DNA of 64,000 bases, from NCBI RefSeq assembly GCF_028769735.1, contig NC_088172.1, positions 89,238,451 through 89,302,450 on the forward strand, given 5' to 3'. Origin of the DNA: Zonotrichia leucophrys gambelii. Taxonomy: Eukaryota; Chordata; Aves; Passeriformes; Passerellidae. Below the pieces are notes generated by a model. That model was not told the origin of the DNA. It did not search any database and worked only from the letters and a program-made list of their open reading frames with translations. Positions within the stretch are counted from its first letter, which is position 1. The number at the start of each line of letters is the position of its first letter. The position numbers and the translations under genes are program-made. Positions 12,501 through 24,999 of the stretch are shown in pieces.

Positions 12501-15500
12501 TATAAAACATGTTCTTAATATAAAACATTGATATGACAATGCTCCAGCAGATCAGGTCCAGCCAATCGTAGCAAGGAAATAAAAAAATAATCTCTATTTA
12601 ATCCATCTTTAATTGTTTTCCAATACAGAAGATGAACGATAGCCTGTGCAAAGTAGAACTGGGGAAAGATATTATGTTCTTCACCCAGATGAAGGCTAGC
12701 AGTGAGAGAGGATGAATCAAGATTTTTCAGTTTCACAGACCTGGTTTGGAAACTTTCAAAATACTTCAGCCAACTACTGTCTTTCTCTGAGCTGTGTATT
12801 ATATTAAATGTTGTTATTTTTATTATTGCTTTTCCCATGGTATTAGTTTAAGAACTATATTGATGTAAAAGGAACAAACCAAGGGGAGTGGCAGTGTCTC
12901 TCTTGTTTGGAAACCTAATGGGAAGCTGAGGGTCTGTCCTGGGAAGGGCTGACCGTATCCTGCAAGGGACTAAGGAGTTTTGAGATATTCCAGGCTTCAA
13001 AACATGGACTTAACCAGCAATTTTTCATGGCATGGTTATCATTAGTGACTGTATTTTAATACAGTAGCTATGTTTAAAAAGCGTAGGGAAAAGGTATGCA
13101 CATGCCAAGGCTCAGACACTTACATAGGGAGGGGGAGGATGGAGAAGGGCATAATGACAAGAAACACCTTGCTCTGACATTTTATATTCCCACTGCTTCT
13201 TCAAAGTAGCTCGCTGTAGTAAATGAAACCAAAGGAAAAGATTGTACACCTTTCCCCTGGCATTTTCCCAGACTCACTTTATTAAGGTGCTCCAGGGTTT
13301 CTTTTAGCCTCTGCTGATACTCACGTTCATTTCTATACCTACAAGTAGAGAAAAGAAGATAGAGTTCAGTGGTTCATCCCTCTGCAAACTGCATTTTTAT
13401 CTGCACTGTCATGCACAATATATGCTTCACGTTAAAGGAGAATATGAATCTTGAAAGGGCCCAAAAGATTTATTAATGCATTAGCATTAATTATTTTTTG
13501 GTCCCAGATGCTGCGGGTAATTTCAGAATTGCCTAAATTCTTGTCTTCAGCTTATGTAACAGAATACAATGAAATGCCATATATTTGCTATCACTTTTTT
13601 ACAGAATGCTCAAGAATAGACTATCTACAATAAAAGCATATGCCATTGGTGTTGAACTATAGTGACAGCCATTCAACAGTGATTACTCTGAGGATTTGCT
13701 ACAATGGCACATGAACATTTAATTACATTGTTCTTGGTTTTCTATTATACCTGTTGTTGTTCAATAAGCACTTTAATGACAGACACATTAAACATAATGA
13801 TTGCAATTTTACATATTGACCATGTAGGAAAGATGTTGGATTAGGATGCTTAGATGGATCAAGCTTTGTGTCCCCTTTAATGGTAATTTGTATATTAGCT
13901 TGGTCAAAACAACAAGTGAGCCTTAGTAAGGACTGCATTTAACCAGCTATTCTTATGCTTTTATAAAACATGCATGAAGTGCATGTTCCTGGTGCTGGAT
14001 GTATAATGTGTTTATGTTAGGCTTGAGGAAACAGCACATTTTCTTTAAGAATTAGGGCTCCACATTTGTATGTAAATAGAATTATCTTCTAGAAATTCTT
14101 TTTAGCCACAGAGTACAAAATTAAATTGTTGATTATTGTAATTTATTCCCTTCCTTAAGTAAACCTCATATGAAAAGTTCAACAGTAGATGTGGCTTAAT
14201 GGGACTCAATTAAAAACAAACAAACAAGAAAGCAAACAAAAAAGCCCCTCAAAAATCACCAGTCAGAAGCAACTTTGGCAATGAGACTTTGCCATTGGTA
14301 CTGAACAAGTGACTTATCAAAATCCAACAGCAGCACAAATACAATCCTAACCCTTTAAGTTTAACACTTTACTTTTCCTAAAATAATAGATGTAGAGAGA
14401 TATAAAAAAACTATCATTATCTTACTTTCTACAAGAAACACTCTGGTAGGTGACAAGTCAGTTCTGGTGATTAGGATCCTTCATTTGCAATAAAAGCAAT
14501 GGACACCAGTACAAGCCAAAATTCAGAACTGAACATAAGTTCCTGTCTGTCTTCTGAAATCATTGCTCCAGCCCATATGTGCTGGTGATTTCAAAGGGAT
14601 TTGCTTCAATCAACAGGGAACTTGACAGCTCCTGGACTGAGCACATCAAGGATCAAGATATAATGATAATGTCAACCTCAGTTCTTCCTTTTCATCTCCT
14701 GAATGACGAACAACCAACATTATTCTCATCTCTTTCAATACATACTGAAAAACTGAGTGGATGATGTCACTCACAAACTAACCAGGACCACAAAGGAAGA
14801 ACTTGACAGAACAAGTAAATGGATTTAACCTAGTGCTCTGGTTTACAAAGTTCTTCTGAAATCCCATAATATTAGTAGGGTTGGTCACTGGTCTGTTTTC
14901 AATTCTTACATGAACAGCAAAGAATCAAGTGAAAATGATGAGGTTTTATTTTATTATCACTCCAACAAATTGCTGAAAAAACAATGTCCTTTTTTGCCAA
15001 TAAGTACTAACATCAGTTTCACGTCCAAGGCTAGAATATTTTTCAGCTTCAGAAGTGAAATTGCCTTTGTTTCAGGTGTTTACCAAGTAGCTCAATTCCA
15101 GCCAGTTTTCTATTTATTTAAAAAAGAAATTTTATGCACTTGACAGTAAACAGTTTCCTAACTTTGATATTTTCTGACAGCTGAACAAGAATGAAGCATA
15201 TTGTGGCATCTTGTGAAAATCAAATACAAGTTACAATAAAAGGCTGGTTTTCTACTCACAGTAATATACAACCATCTGATGGATTCAGTGTATAAACCTC
15301 AGCCCTAATATAATTCAGATGTCCCTCATTGCTAGATCCTCACTCAAAAGATTTTTCAGTTACTAAAATATTCAGCTACATTTTCCTTTACTCTCAAATA
15401 ACCCAAATATACGCTGTGCCACACAGTTGTAAATCCACCTGGCAGCTTGAGAGAATTAGTATTGCATGATTATCCTTTGAAGAAGAATTCCTTTCAAGTG

Positions 15501-18500
15501 ATGTTAAATATTTTCCAGAAGATCAGTGCAAAAGTGCTATGGACCTCTTTGAAATGCTTCAGAGACCTCAGCATGCCTCTGTGCCTGCTGAAATGTATTT
15601 GTAAGAGCAATGGCTGAAGAGTCACAACCCTGTTATGCTTCAAAGTTGATTTTGATGTTCAGTAATTAGCTAGTCATGTCCAAAAATTTTTTATTAGATG
15701 GTTGCTGGTCAGACATTCCTGGAGCTTAAGAGCTTTTAAGTTATTTTGCTTCATTTAAAAAAAAAAATAAAAAGAAAAAGAAATTAAAAAAAAAAAAACA
15801 CCCCAAACCCAACAAAACATGAACCTCCTCACCTAGTCAGGTAGCTTTAGGTTGGCAACAAATGCTTTTGGACTGTTGAAAGAAAAGGGATGTTAACTGG
15901 CTTGGGGTGTTTTTTTGTTGTTGTTTTTTTGGTTTTTTGGGTTTTTTTGGTTGTTTTTTTTTTTTTTGCATAGGGGAAAAGAACGGAGGGGAGGAAGTTG
16001 CCAGGCTCAAAGAAAGCAGATCTGAGGATTAAAGATTTCAATCACCTCTTCTTTTTGGATTCTGCCTCCACTGCAGTGCAAGGGCTCGCTCCCCTCCAAA
16101 GAGGAAACAAGAACAGTCCATCCCAGCAATGCACAATGGCCATATACTCAATTTGGCATCAAAGCTGAGCCTTTCATCTGAAGGAAAACGTTGAATCTGT
16201 TGAATCCTACTGAAAGGTAATAGCACCTCTGGGTGACTACCTTTGTCATTTTCTCTTTCCCTGATGCACTTCACTAACCTTCTCTCAACAGACAGCAGCA
16301 ATTTGGGCGCCAAGGACAGCACAGACTATGAAAGAGAGGTCCTACAAGGATGATGGACAGGCCAGTAATATTTGTTATCAAGAGTCATAACCTGAATGCT
16401 CAGATGAGCCCAGGAGGGTTGTGTTTTGCTGATTTATGAACAGATTCTACCTGTGATATCAAGAAGCCACTGCTGAGCAGCTGACAGCCACAGGACAATA
16501 TTCTTGCAGATTGCGGAGAGTGTGGAGGGCAGGCAGATGATCCTCATCTTAGCTGCAGCAGGATAAAGTCCTTCCTATCACTAGAGAAGCAGCATCAGTG
16601 CCAAGAAAATCCCTGCAGACCGGGCTGGAAGGCAGCTTTGTCAGTGGAGCCTCCATATCCTAGCTATTGCGTTTACCACTTCTTTTCATTTTCTCACACG
16701 TGTTGGGTCTCTACTGTAGCCCCAAGGGTGTTAGCTCATCAGAGTATCACCACACAGCAATCTTCTTCTGGAGAACACTGTGCCAATTACTGTGTCCAGG
16801 GAACCATATTGCATGTTCAAAACTCACTGCGTTTGCAGTGCACAAATTTTTTAAATAAACAATTGCTTAGCAAGACTTTTAATTTCTGAAGTCCATTAAT
16901 CCTGTTCAGTCAAGGCCACTAAAATCTGGATTCCGGCATCTTTCCCAACATCATGGAGAGAGAAATACCATCCTGTCCCACAGCCAGATGCAATGTTGCT
17001 ATAATGGTGGTGGTGAATAAAAGTAGCATAATTAGTCTTTTTATGAGATGCATCCAGACTATTCCCAGCATTGATTTTTTTTTTTTTTTTTTTTTTTTTG
17101 GCGCAACTTCAAGAGAAAGAATTCTTCCCTGGTACAGAATCTGAACTATTAATTAATGAGAAAAGCTATGAATGTGACCATAGAGAATTTTAAAATAAAT
17201 TTTAATATAAGTTCTACTTTTTAATGGTTCATGAACATTTAATTGCACAGACCCAGTAGTCCTAGGCCCTACTCTGTCTAAATGCAACTTTAAAAGGTCT
17301 ATTTATATAAATGTAGCTTAAAACGTTTGCTTAGATATAAATCTATTTCCTCAATAGTGAAGGTGAGTGAAAGAATGGGTTTTAAGAGTCAAAATTCTTT
17401 GCATTAGTGAAGGACACAGACATTTGTCAATTAATTGATTCAAAAGCTCCCTCTAAGAGATTTTGTTAATCCCAGTGCACCAAAAGCTTTATGGTTCAAG
17501 TTGCAGCATGAAACCTACAGTGCCTGTTGCCAATGGAATGCAGACTCAGGGGGGAGAGCAGGTCTTCAGCACAGGAATGTTTCTGGTTTCAGCAGCCCCT
17601 AATAGGGCACAAAAGATTATTCCTCCCATACTTTGTTTAGGGAGCTTTGTTTATAACTTTCAGGTACTGAAATCAGAACTATCAGATGGCAGAGCACATG
17701 TTACCAGAGCAGTGGCATTGTTTTAAAACCTGCAACTCAAAACCATCCCAAGTTTTTCAGACACTGAAGAAATGTTCATGTCTCTCTTCTAGACAAATTC
17801 AGCAGCTCCCAATGAAAAAAAACCTCACCAAATTTCACTTGTTGATGTAAACCAATTGGTGAAATTTGGTTAAAAAGCAGCCACTGTCTTTCCATTGTCA
17901 TGGCCCTGTGTATCTTTAATTTTTAAATTGTATTTTTTGGCTTGAATTTAGCCAAAGTTTCCTTCTTACTTTTGTTTACAGCTGCTGAGTGAGCATCCCA
18001 GGATTGTACAACAAAGCACCACCATTTTTTTCTAGGAAGCCACTAACTACCCCTTTAGCAGGTCCTAGATCTTGCTTTCTGAAAGTACTGCCCTTTTTCT
18101 GGGTGTTGTCTCCTCATCTGGATTTTCAATGCCCTGTATTATTCCCCGCCTATTTACAGTTTGGTTAGAGCAGGTTTAATAAAAGTAAATTACTTTGTGT
18201 CACATTACTAATCCTGTACTATTCACATAGATTTTTAACTAATATGCAGCTAGAAAATTAAGTACTGAGTGTAGTCAAATAGTCATGGGCACTGTGTAAT
18301 AAAAACACATGAGCAAGTACCGGAGTCAACACCTAAATTACAGCATTGACTCATAGTTGAATTTCCTGCTCATAAATATTGGAATACAGTTCTGCCTAAT
18401 CAGGTGCTTATTACCCACTGACATGGAATCAGGACATTATGGAAATCTGACCACTGGCAGCAATAAGCCTCAGTGCACCTGGATGGGCTATTCTCTCCTG

Positions 18501-19793
18501 TCACATGAAAGAGAGATCAGGGCTTGGCATTTCTATAGGTATGCTGTAGCTCACAGTCCCCATGCAGATGTTCATTTGGCAACCTGGCAAATTTTCATGG
18601 GTGAAGTAGTCAGATAGATATTTTTGGGGGTAAAAATCCCTAAGTAACAGGAGGATTAAACTCTTTTGTCCTATGAGCAATGCTCACCAACTCTTGTGTA
18701 ATTAAGCCATGTAACCAAAATTGCGTGTTGCTGGAGGGAAGGCACTCATCTCCATCAGCATGTGAGGCTCCTGCCCTTTGAATTATGGTGGCACAGAAGT
18801 TAAAGAGGTGAAATTAGGGGAAGCCTATTCTTATTCTTTCAGTAGCATGGGATGGAAATAAAAAATGCAAAGAAGAATAGGAGGGCAAATTTTACACACC
18901 AGGAAAAAGTATATCTCCCTTCTTTTCATGACACATCACAGATGTGGTTGGCACAGACTGGCTCAGGTGCTTCATAATGGCTGTAAATAAGAGTTTCTCA
19001 GAGACATCCTGCATATTTCAGGAGAGTTTTGCCATTGTGTAACTCTGGGCAGCTCAGACACAAGACTTGCTTTGAGGCACCTGGTAGTCAAATAGGGTTA
19101 TTTCATCTTTGCAGTTCAGAGCACAGTCCTCCTAAGAACAACAGCAGCTGACATGTGCCAGGGCTGCTGCTGTGGAATGGAGAGGACATTTTCCCATCTA
19201 GGAGCAGTGAGACCGTAAAAGGCAGAGCTGCGGCTCCCTAAGTCCTGATACCTTACTTTTCACCTTACATGGGCTTACATGCTGTCCTTCTTGACAAGTC
19301 TGATACACACGGAGAGGCATCACCCATGCACAAGAAGTAGCTGGTGACACCAAACCCATACTTATTACAAAGATTAACTATGGAAATGACACCACTCATC
19401 TTCCATGGATTGTAAGCCTTACTTGTTGCAGTATTCATCAAGCATGCGCTGGGCATCCTTCTCCTCCCGCTCCAGCTTGGCTCGGTCAGAAGCCAGCTCC
19501 CTCATTCGTTGCCGGTTGAACTCAATCTGCCCAGCAAATGCTTCATCCAAGCCCACCAGCTCATCCATGCGCTGGAAGGTCTCCAGTTGCTTGCGCAGGA
19601 TGGTATTGCGCTGTTCCAGCACACGCGCCCGGTTGATGTAGCTTGCAAAGCGCTCGTTGAGCTCCTGCAGGTTCTCCAAGCCCCGGGCTTGGGCCAAACT
19701 GTCAAATTCTGGGGAGCCTCGTAGCTCATCATAGGCATCTGACCGCTCGTACTTCTCCTTGCGTACCTCACGGAGGAAGCTGCTCCTGTACAT
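2589..19793 (-). CDS. BFSP1: BFSP1 (filensin), lens beaded-filament protein; whole gene, 8 coding exons
   Basis: Filensin partners with phakinin (BFSP2) to build the beaded filament, the lens-fibre-specific intermediate filament that supports lens clarity. Coding exons on the minus strand are 19423-19793, 13278-13338, 10273-10368, 9362-9454, 8564-8671, 6201-6421, 4828-4913 and 2589-3523. They join without a frameshift to 1,971 nt, 656 residues, close to the size I recall for chicken filensin. The helix-1A signature [19 protein letters not shown] lies at residues 45-63. The rod ends near residue 316 with [11 protein letters not shown] instead of the usual TYRKLLEGE-type ending. The rod spans about 270 residues, shorter than the roughly 310 of ordinary cytoplasmic intermediate filaments, as known for filensin. 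A long acidic tail follows. Identity rests on recognising the sequence, including exon order; no search was run. No inactivating lesion was seen. Confidence 0.96.
3524..4827 (-). other. BFSP1 intron 7
   Basis: GT-AG intron of 1.3 kb with donor GTAAAC. Nothing else was recognised in it. Confidence 0.85.
4828..4913 (-). CDS. BFSP1: BFSP1 exon 7 (rod-tail linker)
   Basis: This 86-nt exon is too short to appear as an open frame and was found by splice logic. The acceptor CCACAG is followed by G, completing arginine 317. Then come 28 codons starting [19 protein letters not shown] and ending QASRGR, plus one base before the donor GTAAAC. The last base joins exon 8 to make aspartate 346. The text matches the family just after the rod. 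Confidence 0.92.
4914..6200 (-). other. BFSP1 intron 6
   Basis: GT-AG intron of 1.3 kb with donor GTAAGC. Nothing else was recognised in it. Confidence 0.85.
6201..6421 (-). CDS. BFSP1: BFSP1 exon 6 (coil 2, end of rod)
   Basis: This 221-nt exon begins [20 protein letters not shown] after the acceptor TACCAG. It ends two bases into an arginine codon at the donor GTAAGC. It encodes residues 244-316 and holds the rod end [12 protein letters not shown]. In most intermediate filaments the equivalent stretch is the conserved helix-termination motif, which filensin lacks. Confidence 0.95.
6422..8563 (-). other. BFSP1 intron 5
   Basis: GT-AG intron of 2.1 kb with donor GTATTG. Nothing else was recognised in it. 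Confidence 0.85.
8564..8671 (-). CDS. BFSP1: BFSP1 exon 5
   Basis: This 108-nt exon (36 codons, phase 0) begins [20 protein letters not shown] after the acceptor AACCAG. It ends KLQTE before the donor GTATTG. It encodes rod coiled coil with a clear heptad pattern. Confidence 0.94.
8672..9361 (-). other. BFSP1 intron 4, GC-AG type
   Basis: Intron of 690 nt that begins GCAAGT and ends AACCAG on the minus strand. Both flanking exons are phase 0 and match filensin exactly at the join, which fixes the unusual donor. Confidence 0.88.
9362..9454 (-). CDS. BFSP1: BFSP1 exon 4 (followed by a GC donor)
   Basis: This 93-nt exon (31 codons, phase 0) begins [20 protein letters not shown] after the acceptor TCACAG and ends GICE. 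The expected join to exon 5 (EKLIAERR) is exact if the intron begins GCAAGT at 9361-9356. The exon end GAG followed by GCAAGT fits the consensus for the minor class of GC donors. No GT nearby keeps the frame and the family sequence. Confidence 0.92.
9455..10272 (-). other. BFSP1 intron 3
   Basis: GT-AG intron of 818 nt with donor GTAACT. Nothing else was recognised in it. Confidence 0.85.
10273..10368 (-). CDS. BFSP1: BFSP1 exon 3
   Basis: This 96-nt exon (32 codons, phase 0 at both ends) begins [20 protein letters not shown] after the acceptor TTGCAG. It ends DRYKK before the donor GTAACT. It lies in coil 1 of the rod. Confidence 0.94.
10369..13277 (-). other. BFSP1 intron 2
   Basis: GT-AG intron of 2.9 kb. 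No coding or repeat feature was recognised; the open frames in it show no family resemblance. Confidence 0.85.
13278..13338 (-). CDS. BFSP1: BFSP1 exon 2
   Basis: This 61-nt exon follows an acceptor TTGTAG and ends before the donor GTGAGT. It supplies one base to lysine 124, then 20 codons reading [20 protein letters not shown], a coiled-coil segment of the rod. Phase agrees with exons 1 and 3. Confidence 0.93.
13339..19422 (-). other. BFSP1 intron 1
   Basis: GT-AG intron of 6.1 kb, the longest of the gene. It holds an A-rich tract near 15757-15802, a T/G-rich tract at 15911-15970 and a T25 run at 17075-17099. No exon, RNA gene or dated mobile element was recognised. Confidence 0.85.
19423..19793 (-). 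CDS. BFSP1: BFSP1 exon 1 (start, head and coil 1A)
   Basis: This exon encodes residues 1-123 plus two bases of codon 124. It starts [19 protein letters not shown] and carries the helix-1A motif at residues 45-63. The ATG at 19793 has G at position -3 and gives the recognised filensin N-terminus, so I chose it. The exon ends AA before the donor GTAAGG at 19422-19417; the split lysine codon is completed by exon 2. Reading through would reach a TAA at once, which supports the splice. The larger overlapping frame at 19502-20026 on the same strand is a shadow. Confidence 0.96.
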
Positions 19794-19980
19794 GGCTTCA
19801 GAGGGGCTGTGCAGTGCCGGCGTCCCCTCTTGTGTGCCTGCCTGTCTCTCCAGTTTGAATCTGAATTACGTCTGGGGGGTTTGGGGAAGAAGAACTGAAC
19901 ATAATCCCCCCCTCCCAGATGATCAGGACTTGTCTCCAGGGTGGTTTGTGGCACTAAAGGCATCATCTGCGGGAGTGAAC

Positions 19981-20004
19981 TAAATAAATCCCAATGGCCC
20001 CGCC
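19981..20004 (-). promoter_or_regulatory. Weak candidate BFSP1 core promoter cluster
   Basis: Reading the minus strand toward the gene, a GC box (GGCGGGGC), an inverted CCAAT box (ATTGG) and a TATA-like TTTATTTA lie within 24 bp, about 190 bp before the ATG. The spacing is tighter than usual for these boxes, so this is only a suggestion. Confidence 0.25.
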
Positions 20005-20059
20005 TTGGAGCTGCCCATCCAGGCATCAGCAGTTCAGAGGAGGGGCAGGTACAGAAGGG

Positions 20060-21862
20060 CTAGGGGCTTTTCTTTTCAAGCATTGCAATCGTGTACAGCC
20101 AGGATAAAAGAGAGCAACGTCCAGCTTTCACCCGGTGGATTAAAGCATTATCCATGGAAAACAAAACAACTGCTTTGCAGTTTTAAAGGCTGAGCTCAAA
20201 GCCTTTCATGACTGTGCTGGGGGGAGAGCTTTGTCCCATGTGGGTGTCCCTAGGGCTGTGCACAGAGGCCTTCTGCTGAGAGAGGATTTTGGTGTGAGTA
20301 GATGGCAGCCCTTGATTTTTGTTATTTGACAGTTTTGTGATCATTTAGAATGATGGGATAGTATTTAACAATTAATATGACTCCAGCTCCATGGGCAAGA
20401 TTTGGTCATTTGGTTCTCACTTCAGGCTTCATGTCAGGCTTTTCTGAAGGTTAATTCTACCTGGCATGAGAAGCACCCAAGCAGCAGTGGTACTAAAACC
20501 TCTGGCTTAACAAAGCCTCTTTGGGAAGCCACTTTCTTTGGGTATAGTCAAAAGCCAGGTCACCTCATGACTTGGTGGACTTTCCATATTATCCCAGGGG
20601 GAGCCACCATTCTCCCTTCACTTCCACCATAATGGAGTCTTGTGTGCTGCCATTCCCTAAGAGGCTTTAATTTCCCCTCGATGCATCTCCTCTAGTATTT
20701 TTTTCCTGTCTTTCATTTTGAAAAATTCTATTTCTTGGATGTGATCTTCCTTGATCTACTTGCCCAGACAGAAAGCCCAACACCAAGCCACTCCAATTTT
20801 GAGATCTCTGTTAATAATTTATATAAAAGTCAATTTCACTCCTATAATGGTCATATCTTAAATGAATACTTAAATCTCATGTATTTTGAAGCCCAACAGA
20901 TCACAAGGCACTGATGGCAAGTACCGAGGTGAAGAAAGAAGTTGGTGCTCAGGTGACTCCAAAAAGTTCAACTTCAAAAAGAAAGTTTGGTTTCTCTGCT
21001 ACTAAATCTGAGTCAAAAGGGAAAAATGTTCATTAGACATTTCCTATATATTTCTTCTTTTGCTTCAGATTATTTGGAAGTGCCATGGGGAAAGATCAAT
21101 GGTGTTTCAGAAAATTTAATTAGGCTGTGCACACAGACTGTGCAGCTCCATAGTCTGCTTCCAAAATACATAAATAGCAAAACAGAGATAGATCTTTCAG
21201 AAATGTCTGGGATCTTTATGAACCAGTGAACATGAAACCACTGATCTCCATGCTGCACAAACATATCGACATTTGCAGCTCTTTGGCAGGAGCAGCCTGC
21301 TTACCCCAACAATGTAGCTGAGCTTTTAACAAATTTAGTCTTTCAGAAGAGATCAGAAAGTAGATTCTACTGGATTGTGGGTGGTGTCTTTTCATGGCAA
21401 GAGTTTTTATGGCTTTAGACAGCCTTTCAATAAAGTAATAGCCCATGTAAGTGCTATTCCACCTCTCTCTCAGTGGCTGGAAGAAGCACTGACTCTGTGC
21501 TGACCTTAACTCCTTGGTAAATGGACAGGTCTTTCAGTGACTCACCATGTCCCTAACCGCAGTAGTCTGGCTGCAGGGGAACACTTGCCGTCCCAGTTTT
21601 TGTTATTGAAATTTATCCCATGCTTTCTGCTGGGCAAATCTGGGTTTGGTATAGCATACTTTGCTATTACATGCATGTCTCTAAGGTGAGATCCCTGATT
21701 CCAAGACCTCATCTTGGGCAGTTTCTGTTGTTGACTTGCTATAGACGCAGCTTTACCAGGGCCAAGGCAGGCTTACATGAGTCAGGCTCTGTGTTAGTGA
21801 CTTTTTGAGATGGAGTTGACTTAAGGAGTCACCCTGTCCTCCAGACAGCTTGTGAACATGCA
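20060..21862. other. Non-coding DNA upstream of BFSP1
   Basis: No exon, RNA gene or repeat was recognised. Confidence 0.5.
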
Positions 21863-22325
21863 AATCATAGAAATTATAAAATGGTTAAGTCTGGAAAAGG
21901 CCTCTAAGAACCCAGCTCTGCCATGTTCAATACTAAACCATGTCCCCAGCTGTCACATCCACAAGTTTTTTAACATTTCCAGGTATGGTGATTCCACCAC
22001 TTCCCTGGGCAGCCTATTCCAATTCTTGATAACCATTCAAGCAAAAATTTTTTCCTAATATCCAATCTAACCCTCCCCTACCCCAACTTAAGGCCATTTC
22101 CTCTCATCCTGTTACTTGTTACTTGGGAGAAAAGACAAACCCTACCTCACTACAACCTCCTTCATATAGTTGCAGAGAGAGATAAGGTCTTCCCCAGACC
22201 TCCTTTTCTCCAGACTAAACACACCCAGCTCTCTCAGCTCCACATCATCAGACTTGTGATGAAGACCCTGCAGCACCACCATGTCCTTCTTGTAGCAAGC
22301 AGCCCAAAACTGAACACAAATACAG
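21863..22325 (-). mobile_element. CR1 LINE 3' end, minus orientation
   Basis: The plus strand begins AATCATAGAAATTATAAAATGG and continues through segments such as CTGGGCAGCCTATTCCAAT and CTCTCAGCTCCACATCATCA. This is the reverse complement of the 3' portion of an avian CR1 retrotransposon. It is 5'-truncated, as most CR1 copies are, and frameshifted. Confidence 0.88.
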
Positions 22326-24252
22326 CAAATCAGAGTAAGATAGCCTAAAAGGAAAACCAGTTTGGAACAAACTGCAGTTGTTACTCTTTTCAAAAATAAA
22401 GAATCAAAAAAACCTCAGAAAAATCAATCTCCTTCTGTTATGCACTGAATTATTTGGCTCATCTAATGGACCACGAAGGTGAATTACACAAGGATCTTGT
22501 CCACTGTTTCCTATTTAGAGATGGCTCAAAGACTGAAAGGTTATCTGTATACACATCCATTAAATGCCTGACAAACTGCTTGAAATATTTTTAGATTTAA
22601 ATCAATGAGTATGTATTGAAGAACACATATAAAGGACACTTTTCGTCCTAACAGTACCTACAGTATAAACAAGAAGGAGCATACAGAACACTTTGCACTT
22701 TCCCTCTTCATCCCCAGATTATGTGTGACTTCTTCCAATAACAAAATCTGAAGGCTGGTTCTTTGCTGTTGAAATGCACTATATGATATACCACCATCAA
22801 CCCAGAATGGGTGTTTACTAACACAGCTCAATAAATCTCTGGTACAAGCGGGTGGTTTTTTTCTTCTTTAATTGTTTGTATTGCTATAAATCACCTTGCA
22901 ATCTAACTTGGCTAAATCCCTAATGCACAACATGAGTATATTTTGGCAGTGCCAAAAACCTGCTTGTACTCCTTACTGCTTGGCTAAGTCAACACAAGTT
23001 TCTCAAACTAAATAAAAATGCATAAAATACATTTAAAAATGTCACAATCCAAAGGAACTATCTTTCTGATAAGCACTAGTCCAGTCCCAGCTGTGCTTGG
23101 CCACATTGTGCTGGCCATTCCTGTGGGGCAACCTTGGAGCTCCTGTACTCTCTCCCTGTCCTGGGAACTTCCAGCTGTGTTTCTTTTCTCATAGCAAAAA
23201 CATTTTCTGCATTGGGTTAAGACAGGGTAAGAGTCATATAGATCCCCCAAGGCAGTGGGCTCAGAGTTTTCAAATTAATCCTACAAGCTGAGTGTTTTCT
23301 CAATAATAATATGACAGTTTGTTGGTACAACTGTTGTTATAAAATGGTCCTATCTACTGGTACAGCCCAGCTGAGGCACTCAATTCACCCTTGCTGTCTT
23401 TTCAAGTTATTTGGCTTTATTCAGAGCCTGATGCTATAGCCCAGGGTTTCCTGTTCCTGTAGTGCAGAACAAAACTTCAGAGAAGGTGTGATAATGAAAT
23501 GTGTCACAAGTGTTTCATGCTGAGATGTCATAGAAGGAAATTGAGGTTATTCTTCATTTTGAAAACTGATGCTCAAGAGCCATGTCCAAATACATAATGT
23601 TAACTATCTGAAAAAACTGCTGTGAAGATATTCAAAGCAGAACCTTTTTGTGAATATGATCGATCAGAAAGATGAAATGAATTTGCACTGATTAGCTTTA
23701 AGGAAGAATTGAAGAACGTATATTCAAACATGAAAGAGACCAGCACACTGGAAAAAAAAAAAAGTCTTGTGTGTTTCTTCCTTTTCCATGATCATAGTAA
23801 ATAGATCAAGAAATAATGACTTTAAGTTGTGCAATATAAGCTATGAATGAAATATAAGACAAGTAGGCTAATCGTTCCTCTAATGAAGCACAGGGAGTAA
23901 AATATTGCAAGATCTCAGTGATTTAAGCACTTAAAAGATCAAGCTAAACAAACTCTATCCAGGAGTAAGGGATGCTTGTTTCATCCTCCTTTAGGAGAGA
24001 GAAGAGTTTATTGCTGATTGTCAAAACACTATTGAGAGGTCCTTGCCTCTTCCCATGGCAAGTAATTTTTTCAGGACAAAGATTTCTAAGGTCTCTCCTA
24101 GTCCTGTGAGGTAAATACCCTCCCACTTCTTAAGTACCCTTGCATTCAGTTGCTGAATTTTCTTTAGACATTTTTATCTGGTGGGTCATGTCCATGCAGT
24201 GCATCACAGATGGATGCTGACTTGCACCCTGCTTCTTGGACTCTTCCCCCAG
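22326..24252. other. Non-coding spacer
   Basis: AT-rich sequence. I recognised no gene or repeat. Confidence 0.45.
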
Positions 24253-24303
24253 AGATATTTTTACCCCTCCAGGCAACACCAGGTTACCGGTCAGAGCCCA
24301 AAG
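24253..24303 (+). other. Exon-like segment of unknown identity (51 nt)
   Basis: A pyrimidine-rich acceptor (CTCTTCCCCCAG) precedes 17 open codons that read RYFYPSRQHQVTGQSPK, then AAG and a strong donor GTGAGT. Both ends are phase 0. I do not recognise the peptide. Chance splice-like signals are common, so this is only a candidate. Confidence 0.2.
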
Positions 24304-24737
24304 GTGAGTTTTCCCCTATTATGTTATGCAGCTCTTGACAAAATAAGTGATTTGGTGCCACCAGAGGGCTGCAGTTCTACAGCAGGAGCAGGCTGTGTGT
24401 TGGAGATTCAGCACCATGTCAGTCTCTGAGATAAACAACCCCAGAGATTCCTGCAGAGAATTTGCTTTGCAGTGAGAAGGAAGCTGGGTTTTGTCATCAT
24501 TGTAAATGTGCTGCAACAAGCTGTTTCTTCTGCTCGGGGGACCAAATCCTGCTGGGATAAGGATGAGTCCCCTAGCAGAGGTGGATGTGCTGACATAAAG
24601 GTACATATCTGCTGCATTGCTCAGGACACATCTCCCGCCACACCTTTGGAGATCCAATGGCCTGGCCTGGCCAGCAAGCCAGTCACAGCTGGTATCAACT
24701 CAAGGCCCTGGAAAGCTACACCCTAAGTTCAGGGACA

Positions 24738-24998
24738 CTGTTTCAAGTTAGGGAGAGTTAAAGTTTGTTTGAATGGGATCATAGGAGTTATGATGTTAAT
24801 ATAGATTACGTTGCCTGTTATGATTAGTTAGGATGTTTCTAGTATGTTCCATGTTGGTGTATATAAGTTGGGATCACCCCTTTTTAGAGGTCTTAGTGTT
24901 TGGCTGTATTCAGGAGAGCTCTTGTTACTGTGGCAAGAAGAATAAAGGACCCTTGGATTTCCCACCTAAGACCCATTGCCCACTGGCACAGACATCTT
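24738..24998 (+). mobile_element. Probable solo LTR fragment
   Basis: The stretch has an LTR-like layout: GTATATAAG near 24859, then AATAAAGG near 24942 about 80 bp later. It resembles a passerine endogenous retrovirus LTR. Ends are approximate and no target duplication was found. Confidence 0.45.
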
Positions 24999-24999
24999 T

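Noticed and set aside
15757..15970. A-rich tract followed by T-rich tract that could fold back
   Set aside because: The tracts are low complexity and imperfect; no element ends or duplication support a mobile element.
19502..20026. A 174-codon frame overlapping BFSP1 exon 1
   Set aside because: It is a shadow frame of the filensin exon, which is recognised in the correct frame.
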